From: Liquidambar formosana
Taxonomy: Eukaryota; Streptophyta; Magnoliopsida; Saxifragales; Altingiaceae
Direction: 5' to 3'
Length of the DNA stretch: 64,000 nucleotides
Assembly (NCBI GenBank): GCA_039720395.1
Contig: CM077827.1
Location: 10,640,099-10,704,098 of the forward strand
Part shown: piece after piece, positions 19,721 to 31,897 of the stretch
Position numbering within the stretch: the first letter of the stretch is position 1
How the letters are laid out: each line of letters starts with the position of its first letter
The notes under the pieces: model-generated
Database searches by the model: none
The model's input: the letters and a program-made list of their open reading frames with translations, nothing else
What the model was told of the DNA's origin: nothing
Program-made: the position numbers and the translations under genes

Positions 19721-22700
19721 ATGGAGCTTCACTTGGGTCTTGCACTTCCAACTGATCACACTCCTCTCAAAGGGTTCGACCTCAACAATCATGGGTTTGA
19801 CCCAAAAGAGGCGGTGGGTTTGGAACCATGGAGCCACGGTTGCTGTTTGGAAAGCAAAGACGACTACGTTAAAAACAAGCGTAGTTTCGACGCGGCGTTT
19901 GAGAAGATTGGAGATACAAAGCAAACATTGCCTTTGTTCGTGTGGAATGGCCAGCCAGATGAGGAAGATGATCCCACGGGACAAAACAAGGAAACCTCTT
20001 ACAACATTAACAAGTGAGTTGGGAATATGATATGGCTAATCAATTGTCTCTATCCATGGGTGTGTGTATATGATAACGATCACGTAAGCACGTATGTGCT
20101 GATAAACATTCTCAAAAAAGTATTTTCATGTAAACTTATATGGTCACCCTAAACTAAAGAATTACTTCTCTAAGTGATAGAACTGAAAATTTTCATTTTA
20201 GTGTCATGTGCGGACACGTGCTAAAATGAAGGTGGTCATTTGACTTCACTTTGGTGCACCAATTTTACGATGGCCGGGTTCGGATATTTCATAGGATTCC
20301 AAAGTGTTTTATCTAATTTTCGTATTAGTAATGTTAATTCTGTTTTTGGTGTTTTAGCTTAGTTTCTGGGTTCTAATAGTTGAGTCTTTCCTCAGCCTTT
20401 TGTTGAGGATGGACATTCTTGTTGGCGTTGTATTTTGGTAATTGATAGTTTTAGTCTTTTGTTGGGTGCTGAAGGCTAGTGTATCTGAGGTAGAACATTG
20501 ATCTCATAATCATATGTTCAATATTAATAAAATTTTTAATTTGCTTTGCTAATCAAAGAAAAAACAGTTTTTGTAAACAATTTGGAGTGTTTTTTATTTT
20601 TTGACAATACACTAAAAGGTTTTTTAAATGTTTTCGGAGCAGAGAATTTTCCAAGTAATCCTTAATTATTTTTTATTCAAAGGATAAAATCTCATAGATC
20701 AACAAATCAAGCGTACAAAAAATAGCTAAATTTGATGATCGTATCATTTTTATTTTTCATATTAGAAAAAATTTATTTGTAAAAACTTTTCAAAAATATT
20801 TTGTAAAAATTGTTCAGCGTCCAATAGGCAACTTGGACAGTTTACCTGATGCCCCAATAAAGGAAAGACCTTAATAGAGAAAAAGCCCCATTAGTTTTAA
20901 ACATGGGTCCCACTAGCCACTTTTTTGCCATTTTTTTGGGGAATTTTGGATTGGTCAAGCTATGAGAAATAATTGCAGTTCAGTGTTTTTTCTACTAACT
21001 TCCTAATAAATAACTACTAACTTCCAAAAATTGACTACTCACTCCATGAAGAGACTATTAACTGTAATTATTTTCTCATAACCCGACCAATCTAAAATTC
21101 CCTATTTTTTTGTATATATTGTTTGACGAGTGTTTTTAAATTAGAGACAATCCATGATAGGATACGGGCATACCGTCCTATCAAAGTTGATGGGACAATG
21201 CCATTTTATGTACAAATAATAAGATTATATCCTAATCAAGACCATTGAAGGTCTAACCACTTCTAGTTTCACGGCAATCAATTGGGCAAAACATTATTAC
21301 TCCCTATATCTTTACTTCATTAAATGAACAATATAGTTATGTGTTAGATGGAGCAAATAAAAATTAAGTTTATCCTTTAAATGAAGAGACTTTTTAATCC
21401 AAAAATTTTCTTTGCTGCTAGTTCAGTAAGACATTCACAAAAAATTGAAAAGCCTGAATGTTAAATTAATTAATACAACCTTGTAATTTGGAAAGGAACA
21501 CATCTAACTTTTATAGATAATAGGGGGATTATAGTCTCGTCCAGAAACTATATATAGGGTATTTGTCCTTCAGTACAAAATAACAATAATTTTTTTATTT
21601 AAAAAAAAAAATATCCTAGCTACCTCTTGCAGTTGAATTGGTACATTTCGTTCTCTTTAAAGGATGAAATTGAAGGTTTGAATATCGGCCCTTTTTTCTT
21701 AAAAATTGATTAGGGAACTTTTCCTATGAGGTAGTGTGTTAGATTGTATGGGAAAAAATATTTATTGATAATTGATTTAAATGCTAGGAATGATGGAGAA
21801 GGAAATCATGTTGTGGGATGGCCACCCATTAAATCATGGAGGAGGAAGCTTCTCCATCAGCATCAAGGTGGTCAAACAGAAAATATTCCGATGGTCGCTA
21901 AGAATGAAAGAGGTGGATCAAACGCCATGTACGTGAAGGTGAAGATGGAGGGGGTGGCAATAGGAAGGAAGATTGATCTAAGGCTTTATCACTCATATAA
22001 GATGCTTACAAACACCTTGATCAGCATGTTTATTAAACGTAAGTGACTGTACTGCATATTCTCTATGAAATCCCCAAACAAGGCTTAATAGGTTTGGTTT
22101 CGTTCTGTTTTGGGTTTGTCCATGTGCAGACCAGAAAGGTGACAAAGATGGCACACATTATACACTCGCTTATCAAGACAAAGAAGGAGATTGGTTGCTT
22201 GCAGGAGATGTTCCTTGGCAGTACGTATATTCTCACTCTTTTCTATCACAGGCTTGATTGGTAGATCAATTTACACTCATTGTAAGAATTCATATGACAT
22301 CAGTTGAACCATTCATTTAGGGCCAGCCGGCCTTGATATGAGACGAGTCAGAAATCACCTAGGGTCCCCAGGTTTTTTTTACCAAAAATGAGGGTTCTAA
22401 ATTAGTTGTTACCCTTGGAGTACTTCCCCCCCCCCCCCAAAAAAAACACATTTATTTGAGAGGGACTAACAACAGGGGACTAACAACAGCTACGAGCGAA
22501 TAATTATATATCTATAAAAATGATTACTAATTTCGTAGTAGATAACTACAAACTTAACTAAGAATGACCACTAATTTGTATTGAGATGTAATTATTAGCA
22601 TGTAGCTGGACCAATCTGTATTTCCCCCTTTATTTTAATACTTAGATTAGTAAGGGCTCCAACCCAAGTCTAATTAAGGGCCCAAGTAGTTTCCAACCCA

Positions 22701-23253
22701 AGTCCATATAATGATACTTTGCTGCAGTTGGTTTATTTTATTTATGATATTATAGGTTTAGAATTTTTTTTTTCCTTTTTTTTTTCTTTTCTTTTCTTTT
22801 TTTTTTTTGTTTCTTTCTTGCATATGTGCATTTTGCTAAATTAGGAAGGAAGAATATTAGATTTTTTATTTTATTTTTTTTTATTTTTAAAGTTCTTATA
22901 TTTTTGGGTATAAATTTTGTTGTGCACGTGAATATATATAGAGGGTTTATTTTAGGAGTTCGCTTAGGGCCCTAAAAAACTCAGGACTAACTCTACATTC
23001 ATTTTAAAGCAAAGTGGTGTTTATTATTCATAAAATTCAAAAGTTTTAGACCTTTTGTAAAAGCCTTTTGTTTGTAAATTTGGCCTTCATCAATCCTACT
23101 TTTGACGATGTAGGATTTTTTCACAAAAAAAGGAAAAAAAAAAAAAAAAGAAGGTAAAATGATGTGTGATCTAACACAATGTGGAAATGCTAATTTTGCA
23201 GATCTTTCATCAAGTCTGTGCAGCGTCTAGAGGTACTAAAGACTGGCGGTTGA
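19721..23253 (+). CDS. IAA29: Aux/IAA auxin-response repressor, IAA29-like, four exons, complete
   Basis: Exons 19721-20013, 21788-22038, 22130-22220 and 23202-23253 join in frame into 228 residues. Domain I (residues 2-9, ELHLGLALP) holds the LxLxL EAR motif that recruits TOPLESS co-repressors. Domain II has the VVGWPPIKSW degron bound by TIR1/AFB with auxin. Domain III (MYVKVKMEGVAIGRKIDLRL) and domain IV (YQDKEGDWLLAGDVPW) form the PB1 fold for pairing with ARF factors. The C-terminus ends QRLEVLKTGG. All introns are GT-AG (donors GTGAGT, GTAAGT, GTACGT). The FDLN and NEEDD-like N-terminal region and the spacing recall IAA29. The protein acts in the nucleus to repress auxin genes. No frameshift or stop was seen, so it is probably functional. 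Confidence 0.9.
20290..20575 (+). mobile_element. LINE 3'-end-like fragment in IAA29 intron 1
   Basis: A G/T-rich segment ends with AATATTAATAAAATTTTTAA, typical of plant LINE 3' ends, followed by sequence without a clear A-tail. No target duplication was identified. It lies in the 1774-bp intron 1. Confidence 0.35.
20938..21102. mobile_element. 165-bp foldback MITE in IAA29 intron 1
   Basis: The left 43 bases starting GGGGAATTTTGGATTGGTC match the inverted right end AGGGAATTTTAGATTGGTC with few differences, making a hairpin with a short AT-rich loop. A related, less complete copy lies near 22470-22630 inside the hAT-like element of intron 3. Confidence 0.6.
22318..22995. mobile_element. hAT-type non-autonomous element in IAA29 intron 3
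   Basis: It is flanked by the 8-bp duplication CATTCATT (22310-22317 and 22996-23003). The ends are TAGGGCCAGCCGG and, inverted, TAGAGTTAGTCCTGAG. The inverted right end then continues with AGGGCCCTAAGCGAACTCC, matching the transposase-bearing element at 45584-47012, its likely family. A nested MITE relic and long T and C homopolymers fill the interior. The same insertion occurs in the broken copy at 61762-63025, so it predates that duplication. Confidence 0.8.
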
Positions 23254-23441
23254 ATCAGTTGCTAGGGTTGCAGATCACTACGTTGATCCGTCTTATTATA
23301 TGCTACTTTAGCACAAAAAATAAAATAATATAAGGATACTATAGCTCGCTCGCTTGAATAATTAAGCACATGATTGTGAAAGATGAGTGAATTGAAGTGT
23401 GGACTATGGAGTAGAGCATATATAAGATTAGCTTTCTTTAT

Positions 23442-23447
23442 TAATAA
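23442..23447 (+). terminator. Candidate poly(A) signal of the Aux/IAA gene
   Basis: AATAAA lies 189 bp after the stop codon in an AT-rich 3' flank. An earlier AATAAAATAATA run (about 23319-23331) is an alternative. Confidence 0.35.
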
Positions 23448-23599
23448 AAAAGGTGGAGAAGAGTATTATTAGATTGTTAATTATCTTTCTAGACTAGTAA
23501 TTAATGGATGTAATTTAAGTAACTATATCTTAATCAAATTAGCTTCTATTGTTTAAGAAAGATGGCATATGTCATTGATAACTTTCAACAATGGCAAAT

Positions 23600-23945
23600 A
23601 TCTCAGCTAGGGTTTTCCCATTCCTTGGAACTTAATTAACCGAGGATAACCTCATATGGGGTAACCTTCCTAATGGCATTTTACGGCCAAATTCGCCTAT
23701 GAGATGTATCTTAAGAATGATTCCCAAAGAGATAACGAAAGGAGCTGAAATTGAGTGTGGAGAAATTAAAGGCCTGAATAAATTGAAATACTTTCTGTGG
23801 TTAACTGCGCACAACCATTTGATGAGTAATCAGTACGTTGAGATTCATTAGGCAAATGACTGACTCCCCAATATGTCAGAGAAGTAACCTTTGTGAGGAA
23901 GATGTTCTACATGTTGTGAGAGATTCTCCTAAAGTTAGGGCTGTT
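23600..23945 (+). pseudogene. LINE reverse-transcriptase C-terminal relic (zf-RVT region)
   Basis: Two frames read LKYFLWLTAHNHLMSNQ and then MTDSPICQRSNLCEEDVLHV followed by VRDSPKVRAVF. This is the Cys/His region found after the polymerase domain of plant LINE-type pol proteins. A stop and a frameshift separate the two parts. The segment begins just after the Aux/IAA 3' flank and is cut by the minus-strand LINE at about 23946. Confidence 0.65.
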
Positions 23946-24341
23946 TTTTCTTCTTTTTTTTAATTCGCAAAAATTAATTTTATTAAGATGGAAACACTAC
24001 CCATACACCAAGAAAAACCCCCAGAATACACCAAAAACCAAAAAAAAAAAAAGAAAAAAAAAAACAGAAGAAGATAAAAGGAAAAAAAGAAACCCTACTA
24101 AGGACGCACCCCTCATACCCAACACAAACATTCAAAAGAAAACACCTAAAACAAAACTACTAAAACCAATAAAAAGCACCCAAAAAGCAAACACATAAGA
24201 GCTCCACTAGATCAATTAAGGTCAAACCACCAACCTCAAACAGAAGATGCAACCCCCAAAAAATCTATGGCAATCTAAACTCCAATTGCTATACCTGGAC
24301 ACAAATTCAACTCAAACCAAACCAAACAAAACATCAACACC

Positions 24342-25058
24342 TTAATCACCCTTTCTTCTTGAATATTTCCTTTTACGGCGTTGTTTTAATTTCATAACTA
24401 ACTTAGCTAGGGTATCCTCTTCTCTCAACCCTTCAAAGAAACTATCCCAATTTGATGAGAATTTTGAATCCTTACTGACAAGTCTGCTAGCTGATTTATT
24501 ACCCTTTGTAGATCCAGAAATTACTCTTGACTGAAAACCCGATTGAGCAATGCCATCACCCAACCCTGATTTGTTTAAATCCGATCCACTGCAACTTAGC
24601 TCAATTGAAGCTGGACCAATCAAAACACCATGGGCTTCAACCATACCATTCGATCTTCTTTTATTTTCCTCAACTACTCATTCATCACCAAAATCTTCCC
24701 TGATGCTTGGATCCATTTTAGTCACAACAGTTATACACTTATCCATAGATTCATTCAAATCTCCACTTAAAGGAATAGGCATTGGATTTGAACTAGGACA
24801 TCCCCACTAACCACAACCTCCACTACATCCCTTAGAGATTCCAAGACATCCTCCACATTGGTAGCAACCCTAAGTAATCAATTGGTCTGCTATCAGCTTT
24901 AGAAAACATAACTGAGCTAAACCCCTAGCATTCCCATGCTGCTGGTTGGATAAATCAAATCTAATTCCCACATCTTGTTTGATATTAACAAAAAATGAGA
25001 CATTATCCACCACAACCACCATTTCTCTGAAAATACTATCATAATCATTGGTTGAGAT
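24342..25058 (-). pseudogene. LINE ORF1 C-terminal part, continued after the Copia insertion
   Basis: Skipping the Copia element and one target duplication, the minus strand reads RVLISTNDYDSIF through the junction, in frame. It then reads VSFFVNIKQDVGIRFDLSNQ. This is the expected order for a LINE ORF1 C-terminus. A basic tail (KLKQRRKRKYSRRKGD) ends at 24342. A frame break exists between the two parts. Confidence 0.55.
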
Positions 25059-25478
25059 TGAAGAAGTTCATTGTGACAAACATGAGATACGGTGTACATT
25101 ACTACATCATATTATTTACTTTAGGATTATAACTTCCAGGAGAGAAAATCCTAATTTCCCATGTAGGAGATATGTTAGGGTGTATGATGGTTCATTGTAA
25201 AGAATGAACCATCACACCCCATTGGTGAATGAATAGGTATGACTATTGAGAAGAGGTTATAAGTCATCATAGGTGTCTAATGACTATTGAGATCATCTCA
25301 ATGGTCACAATTGATGCCTTTTGGGTGTCTATAAATACACCCTACAACAACCCTTCTCTTATTCATTATAAAACAAAACAGTACGTATGTATTCTCTCCT
25401 TCCCAAACTCTTACATGTGATAAATAGTCTAACGACAGTAGGGAAATCCTTCATTGTTCTACCTTACAGAATCCATCA
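25059..25478 (+). repeat. Copia 5' LTR
   Basis: 420 bp with TATAAATA (25330-25337) as the likely promoter TATA box. The U3 part holds a perfect 12-bp inverted repeat around a six-base loop (25185-25214) and a 17-bp palindrome (25286-25302). Confidence 0.9.
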
Positions 25479-25493
25479 GTGGTATCAGAGCCA

Positions 25494-26176
25494 GGTTCCG
25501 ATCCTGGCAAGATGATTTAAGTGCATCCATCTTAAATCATATGCAAGATGATTTAATTCCTCTCTATGAGGATTTTAAGTCTGCAAAAGAAATCATGAAT
25601 GCTCTTGAGGATAAATATGGACCAAAATCCGATACTTATATACAATTATTATTAGATAAGTATACAGGACTTCAAATGTCCGAAAATGATAGTGCAGGGG
25701 ATCATGTGCTAAAGATGGAAATCATAGCAAAAGATCTATCTATCGCTGGGCATTCAATTTCTGACCAAATGCAAGTATCCACTATTCTTAATAATCTTCC
25801 AAAATCATGGGACCATGTAGTGACTTCAAAAACTTATGGATAAGAAAAATTGTCCATGAACACATTACCTGCACTATTGGCCCTTGAAGAGGAAAGAATT
25901 AATAGAAGAAAGAAAGAAAAATGACGTGGAAACTTGTTATTAGCAGAGGAAACCTCAAAACAACAATCAAAGAAAAATTCTTGGAAACTAAGAGGCAAGC
26001 AATCAAATTTCAAAGTGTCCAAGTCAAAGAAAGATAAAACTTGCTTTAATTGTGGTAAGAAGGGTCATTTCCAAATCGATTGTCGAAGACCAAAGAAAAA
26101 GAAAGTCAATGATAAAAAAGAGATGGTCATGACAGTCTCCGAAGCAATGGTAACACAAGAGGCGGAAGATCATTAG
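25494..26176 (+). pseudogene. Copia gag relic
   Basis: The reading starts WQDDLSASILNHM, continues into the UBN2-type gag core (LEDKYGPKSDTYIQLLLDKY), and ends with the zinc knuckle CFNCGKKGHFQIDC (about 26041-26082). The normal N-terminal part is absent. Stops occur near 25841 and 25924. Confidence 0.8.
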
Positions 26177-27120
26177 TGGATCGATTCAGGAGCTACAAGG
26201 CATGTTACAAAGAACAGAAATATCTTCACAACTTACAAAGAGAAGGCACAAGGAGAGTACCGACTCTACATGGGAAACTGATACATATGTAGATGTACTA
26301 GGCGAACGTAATTGTAAAATTTATTATAAAGGGTCTAATTTAATACTTCAAAATGTATTGTATTCTCCGAATATTCGGAGAAATCTAATTTCTGTGTCTG
26401 TACTTGAAAAAAAGGGGTTTAAGGTTCGATTTAAATCTGGTCATGTAACTATTGGAAAGGATGGACGTATCCTTCTAAAAGGTGTAAGAATTAATGATAT
26501 GTATTCAATAAAGGATATTCCATTTTTCGATTATATTTATATCTCTACTATAAATAATGATTCTTATTTGTGGCATTTAAGATTAGGACACATAAATAAA
26601 GCAAAAATGGCAAGAATGTGCCATATGGGATTACTACCTAAAATAAATCCGATTGAATATGATACATGTGAACCATGTATCAAAGGTAAACTAACTAAGA
26701 AACCTTTTTCTAAAAGTTGGAAATCATCGGATTTACTTGACGTAGTACACTCAGACATATGTGGACCTTTAAGAACAAAAACACATAGAGGAATGGAATA
26801 CTTTATAACATTTACTGATGATTATTCAAAGTATGGGTATATCTATTTAATAAAATATAAGTCAGATGCTATTGACAAATTTAAAGAATTTAAAATAGAA
26901 GTAAAAACCCAATTAGGTAGACCTATAAAAGCTTTGAATAATGATAGATGAGGGGAATATGAAGCTTTTAATGAATTCTGCAAAAACTGTGGGATAAGGC
27001 ATATTTACACTATGCCATATACCCCAGAACAAAATGGAGTTGCAGAAAGAAGAAATAGAACTCTAATGGATATGACAAGATCCATGATGGCATATGCTGA
27101 TTTATCCCTTACATTTTTGG
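26176..27120 (+). pseudogene. Copia protease and integrase relic
   Basis: WIDSGATRHV (about 26177-26206) is the aspartic protease motif, here with Asp intact. The integrase His/Cys region reads LWHLRLGHINKAKM and CEPCIKGK. The catalytic region has DICGP, then NNDR followed by a stop, then NGVAERRN, giving the D, D and E positions. The stop after NNDR and further frameshifts inactivate it. Confidence 0.85.
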
Positions 27121-28990
27121 GGTGAAGCCCTATCTACTGCAGCATATATTCTAAATAGAGTTAAAACAAAAGCTAAACCCTTTACACCTTACGAGTTATG
27201 GACTGGTCAAAAACCTGACATTTCAAACTTAAGAGTTTGGGGATGTAAGGCACATGTGTTGATACCAAAAGCTCTTAGAAATAAATTAAGTAATAAGACA
27301 TGGGAATGTCGATTTATCCTGACAATGGTAGTGGATATCGGTTTTTCCATTTAGAAAAGGGATTAATTGAAAGTAGGGATGCTCATTTTATGGAAACCAC
27401 TAACATGGTGACACCTTTGGAAAATATAAAACTCTTAGATGAAGATCAAGAGATGCCTACTTTATAAGAAAATTTCCTTATTGATCAAGAAATGATTAAT
27501 AGTGAGGAAATTAATGAACCTTCTTCAAATGTTCAGAATAGTGCGAGGAAAAGACCAAGGGAACCATTTGTAAAATTGATAGATCATTATGTCTTTAGTA
27601 TAGAAGATATAGAAGATCTAATTGAAGATCCTAAAAGTTTCTTCGAAGCCATGAAAATGGATGATAGCAAGGAATGGCACAAGGCTATGAAAGAGGAACT
27701 AAACTCTATAGAAAACAATAGAGTATGAGAACTTGTTGATCTACCAAAGGGTAGAAAATCAATTGGATGCAAGTGGGTTTCTCAAAACGAAATTAAAAGC
27801 AGATGAAACTTTGGATAAATATAAAGCAAGATTAGTGGTAAAGGGTTACACACAACAACTCGGTATAGACTTTGTGGATACATATTCACCTGTAGGCAAG
27901 ATTTACATCCATTAGAATTCTCATGTCAATTGTGGCTAGATTAGATCTAGAGCTACATCAGATGGATGTCAAAACCGCATCCTCAATGGGGAATTAAAGG
28001 AAGACATCTATATGAATCAACTTGAAGATTTTCAAATTGAGGGACATGAGAATAAAGTCTATAAACTAAAAAGATCTTTATATGGACTCAAACAATCTCC
28101 AAGACAATGGTACTTGAAGTTCCACCAAGCTATCCTTGGATTAGGATATGAGATGAGTTCACTAGATCACTGTGTATATATATTAAAGTCAAAGAAAAGT
28201 TAGCAATATTATCATTATATGTTGATGATATATTACTAGCAGGAAATGATATGGATAAGATAAACAAAACAAAGAAATACCTAGGATCTAGATTTGAAAT
28301 GAAAGATATGGGAGAAGCTTCCTATGTATTAGGAATTAAACTTTCTAGAGATAGGAAGTTAAGATTATTATATCTAGATCAAGAAAAATATCTAGAAAAG
28401 GTACTTAAAAGGTTTAACATAGAAAATTGTAAACTAATAAGTACACTGTTTGCAAAGGCTTAAGCCTAAGCAAGTCTATGTGTCCACAAAATGAGGAAGA
28501 ACAAAAAGATATGATACAAGTCCCCTATGCCCAGGCTGTGGGCAGTCTTATGTATGCTATGACAAGCACAAGGCCTGACATACGTCATGTGGTTGGATTG
28601 GTAAGCAGATATCAATCCAATCCAGGAAAGGCACATTGGCAAGCAGTAAAGAGGATATTTAGATATTTACAAGGAACTAAAGGTATGAAACTTTGTTTCG
28701 GTTTAAAAGATCTAGAGATTGTAGGCTACAGTGATAGCAGATTTTGCTGGTGATGTAGATGATAGAAAGTCTACTAGTGGCTACATATTTATGGTAGGTG
28801 GAACCGCTGTTTCTTGGTTAAGTAAGAAATAATATTGTGTTGCAAAATTCACTATGGAATCTGAATACATAGCATGTAGCATAGTAGCGAGTACTGCAGT
28901 TTGGATAAAGCGCTTTATAGATAATTTAAAATTAGGTATACCAAATAGGCTAGTCAATGTGTATTGTGACAATTAGTCTGCCATTCGTTT
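27121..28990 (+). pseudogene. Copia reverse transcriptase and RNase H relic
   Basis: WHKAMKEELNSIENNRV opens the RT domain, then KLKRSLYGLKQSPRQWY, then the YVDDILLAGND catalytic motif (about 28218-28250). RNase H starts with GSLMYAMTSTRPDI, followed by the GYSDSRF motif. Numerous stops and frameshifts interrupt the reading. Confidence 0.85.
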
Positions 28991-29824
28991 TGATAAAAAG
29001 TGGAGCAAATAGCTCAAAAGGAAAACATATTAACGTAAGCTACCACTATATACAAGATATAGTGGAGAGGGGAGAAATCAAAATCGAATATATACCCTCT
29101 GAAAGGATGATGGCTGATCCCATGACCAAGGGATTATCTCTAGAAAAGTTCAAAGAGCATGTGGCTACAATAGGATTAAGAAACACCTAGGTGTTGTAGC
29201 AAAGTATGCAGTATAGTGCATCATTGGATAGATCTCGGGGATGCTTGAGAAGAACAAGATGATGCGACTCTATCTATTTATGGGGAAAAATATTGGTCAA
29301 AGATAAGATAGAGGACACTAGCGAGGTAACGAGGTTATGATAAGAATGATTGAGGATATAAAGTTCACAATAAGCACCCAATTGATTTTGCATAACACTT
29401 AGGCGCATAGTGTTAACGTCGTTGATAAACTGTATCAAGGAAAACCTTTGCGATGACCTAGAAGGAAGTACTTGATCTAAAATTCAAGCGTAGGTCAACA
29501 CTATTTGTATTTGACTGAAGTCGCCAATAGTAACTGGGGTGGTGAACTATGGTTCCTGTTACAGGTATATTGGTGCAATTCACTTGAAATAGAGTGAATA
29601 GAAGTCATCTATAACAAATCAAGAAATTAATATATTGGGAAATAGACGCGGTCAGAAAAGAATGGTAAAAGCGCGCACTTATGGTTATAGTATCATCTGA
29701 CGCCTGATCTGAGGAAAATTCAGATGAGAGTTAGTACTCAATTGAAGAATTCTGGAGGATATTCAACCGTGGTAACTAACTAGAGGAAGTTATCATGTTA
29801 TCTTATATTTGTCAAGTGGGAGAT
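28991..29824 (+). other. Copia pol end and untranslated region before the 3' LTR
   Basis: Pol ends in KHINVSYHYIQDIVERGEIK and the segment SERMMADPMTKGL, stopping at 29190. The next 630 bp are non-coding and end in the polypurine tract at about 29813-29824. Confidence 0.7.
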
Positions 29825-30243
29825 TGAAGAATTTCATTGTGAAAAATATGAGATACGATGTACATCACTACACCGTATTATTTCCTTTAAGATTATAACT
29901 TCCAGGAGAGAGAATCCCAATTTCCCTTGTAGGAGATATATTAGGGTGTATGATGGTTCATTGTAAAGAATGAACCATCACACCCCATTGGTGAATGAAT
30001 AGGTATGACTATTAAGAAGAGGTCATAAGTCATCATAGATGTCTAATACCATTGAGATCATCTCAATGGTCACAATTGATGCCTTTTGGGTGTCTATAAA
30101 TACACTATACAACAACCCTTCTCTTATTCATCATAAAACCAAACAGTACGTATGTATTCTCTCCTTCCCAAACTCCTACATGTGATAAATAGTCTAATGA
30201 CAGTAGGGAAATCCTTCATTATTCTACCTTACAGAATCCATCA
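29825..30243 (+). repeat. Copia 3' LTR
   Basis: 419 bp, about 94% identical to the 5' LTR by eye. It retains the 30-bp inverted repeat (29951-29980) without change. Confidence 0.9.
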
Positions 30244-30861
30244 GAGATTAACACACTCCCCCTATTAAGCACCCTTCTATCCACTGTATCTCTATCCATT
30301 GATAAAATTGACCCAAACTTTTATGCAATACCTCGAAAGTTAGTAACATTCCAAGCATTGAGAAAAAGACCCTCCACACTAAGCTACACAAGTCTCTCTT
30401 AATGCTCCAAGCCAGGTTTCTAATCATTTAGTTCCTTGAACCAAACAGATAACCAAGGAGATCCATTCTCCAAATATCTCTTCTTAATATCAGTAGAATC
30501 AAACTCCAACAAAACTTTCATACCACCCATATGTCTAACTATAATGTCAGTAACTCCAACACTAATAAAAGCATCCTCCAACCCTACATTGTAGTCCATC
30601 CATTACACTTTTCTAACCACACAATTCTTAAGCCATTTCCTATCCACTTATGTAGCTGTTTATGTCTTAAAGTCATTGATATTCCTAACTATAAACACCT
30701 TATTTTCATTCTTAAGTTTCTTTGTCTCTATCTTGCCACCTTTGATAGCATCCACAAAAGATTTAGGATAATGAGCTTCTTTTCTAGTTGCAACTGCTTG
30801 TATTGTACCCTTAGGAGCCCAAACTGTAGATATCTCATTACCCTTATCGTACCTCTTGAGC

Positions 30862-31119
30862 TCAAGACCAGCACCATTGAAATCCTTTCTTTTTCCCCCA
30901 ACTAAACTGGGCTAATCTTATATGAAGAACAGAATCAAAACACCTAGCCCCATTCAAACTCGCAATAGCTCTGTTGGCATCCTCCATTGAATCGAAACTG
31001 ACAAACCCAAACTTGGTCTGGGTTCTTGATCTTCTTTTACTAGGAATGAAGGCATCCTTTACAGTTCCAAACTTGGAAAAATAACTTTTTAACCAATGAT
31101 GATCCAAATTTTCTAGCAA
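30862..31119 (-). pseudogene. LINE ORF1 N-terminal part with RNA-recognition motif
   Basis: 85 residues read WLKSYFSKFGTVKDAFIPSK, then TQTKFGFVSFDSMEDANRAI and SLNGARCF. The aromatic RNP1-like patch FGFVSF and the FSKFG turn are those of an RRM, used in plant LINE ORF1 proteins for RNA binding. The frame opens at Met-31119 and is disrupted after about residue 85. Further ORF1-like sequence continues at 30244-30860 with frameshifts. Confidence 0.65.
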
Positions 31120-31703
31120 TCTATCAATGAAAATAGTAATCAGCTCCTCTTATTTCTTCCTCATTTCCATCATTTCCACCCAAAAACCCACTAACTCCCT
31201 CATATAAAATCAGCAATAATACTAGGAATTCTAACCCTTAAAGCCAAATCAACATCCCCAAAAAACTAGTCGTCAATTGGCTCACATTATGTCTGTTACA
31301 ACAGAAGATGATTGGAGCCCTATATCCTTTGACGAAGTGAACCCAGACCATAGAAACTCCCAAAGCGAAGCCTTAGAAGAAACTTAAACCTGAAACCCAA
31401 GAAAAGAGACAAACGACCCCTTCGAGGATATGAGAATGGAGAAGATAAATTGTGGAAACAAAGAGAAGAGAGAAATAGAGCGTACAGTAGAGATTTAGAG
31501 CCAACCATTAAGACAAAGAGGGAGAATACGATGGAAGAGATTGGGAAAGATAAAACATGGCAATGGCAAGAGGACGGGTTATGGCAGAAGAGGAAGAATG
31601 ATGGCAAAGGAGACAGAGGAAGGGGTTGAGATACGGCAGAGAAAATAGAAAAATGAGAAAAGTTATGACGGTGGAGCAAGAGGAAGGAGAAGGGTCACGA
31701 TGG

Positions 31704-31865
31704 AAGAGGAAGAAAAATGGTAGTGGAGACAAAGGAAGGAGAAGAGACATGGTGGAGGAAACAAAAGAAGGGGAAAAGACATGGCACTGTCAAGAAGAAA
31801 AACCTCATCATCATGCCAATGTGTGATCTTTTACATTTCCCCCTCTCCTATCTTACCTATAGCCC

Positions 31866-31897
<32 letters not shown>

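Larger units (their letters stand above)
25059..30243 (+). mobile_element. Ty1/Copia LTR retrotransposon, full length but degenerate (5185 bp)
   Basis: Two LTRs (25059-25478 and 29825-30243) start TGAAGAA and end CCATCA, flanked by GAGAT (25054-25058 and 30244-30248). The PBS TGGTATCAGAGCC (25480-25492) pairs with initiator tRNA-Met. A polypurine tract (CAAGTGGGAGAT) precedes the 3' LTR. The domain order is gag, protease, integrase, reverse transcriptase, RNase H, which is the Copia order. By eye the LTRs differ at about 25 of 420 positions. Many stops and frameshifts make it non-autonomous. The first part of gag is missing directly after the PBS. Confidence 0.95.
23946..31700 (-). mobile_element. 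Minus-strand LINE-like element without reverse transcriptase, interrupted by Copia
   Basis: The 3' end (23946) shows, on the minus strand, TTAATAAAATTAATT followed by an A-rich tail. The 5' side begins upstream of the RRM-coding frame, somewhere around 31300-31850. Removing the Copia insertion leaves about 2.6 kb carrying ORF1-type sequence only. A reverse transcriptase is not seen, so this is a deletion derivative. Confidence 0.6.

Noticed and set aside
25480..25492. tRNA gene
   Set aside because: Only the primer-binding site complementary to the tRNA-Met 3' end; no cloverleaf nearby. The same holds for 1230-1242 and 37550-37567.
31508..31826. Overlapping charged or Ser/Leu-rich frames near the LINE 5' region
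   Set aside because: Purine-rich low-complexity DNA open in several frames; no protein similarity.
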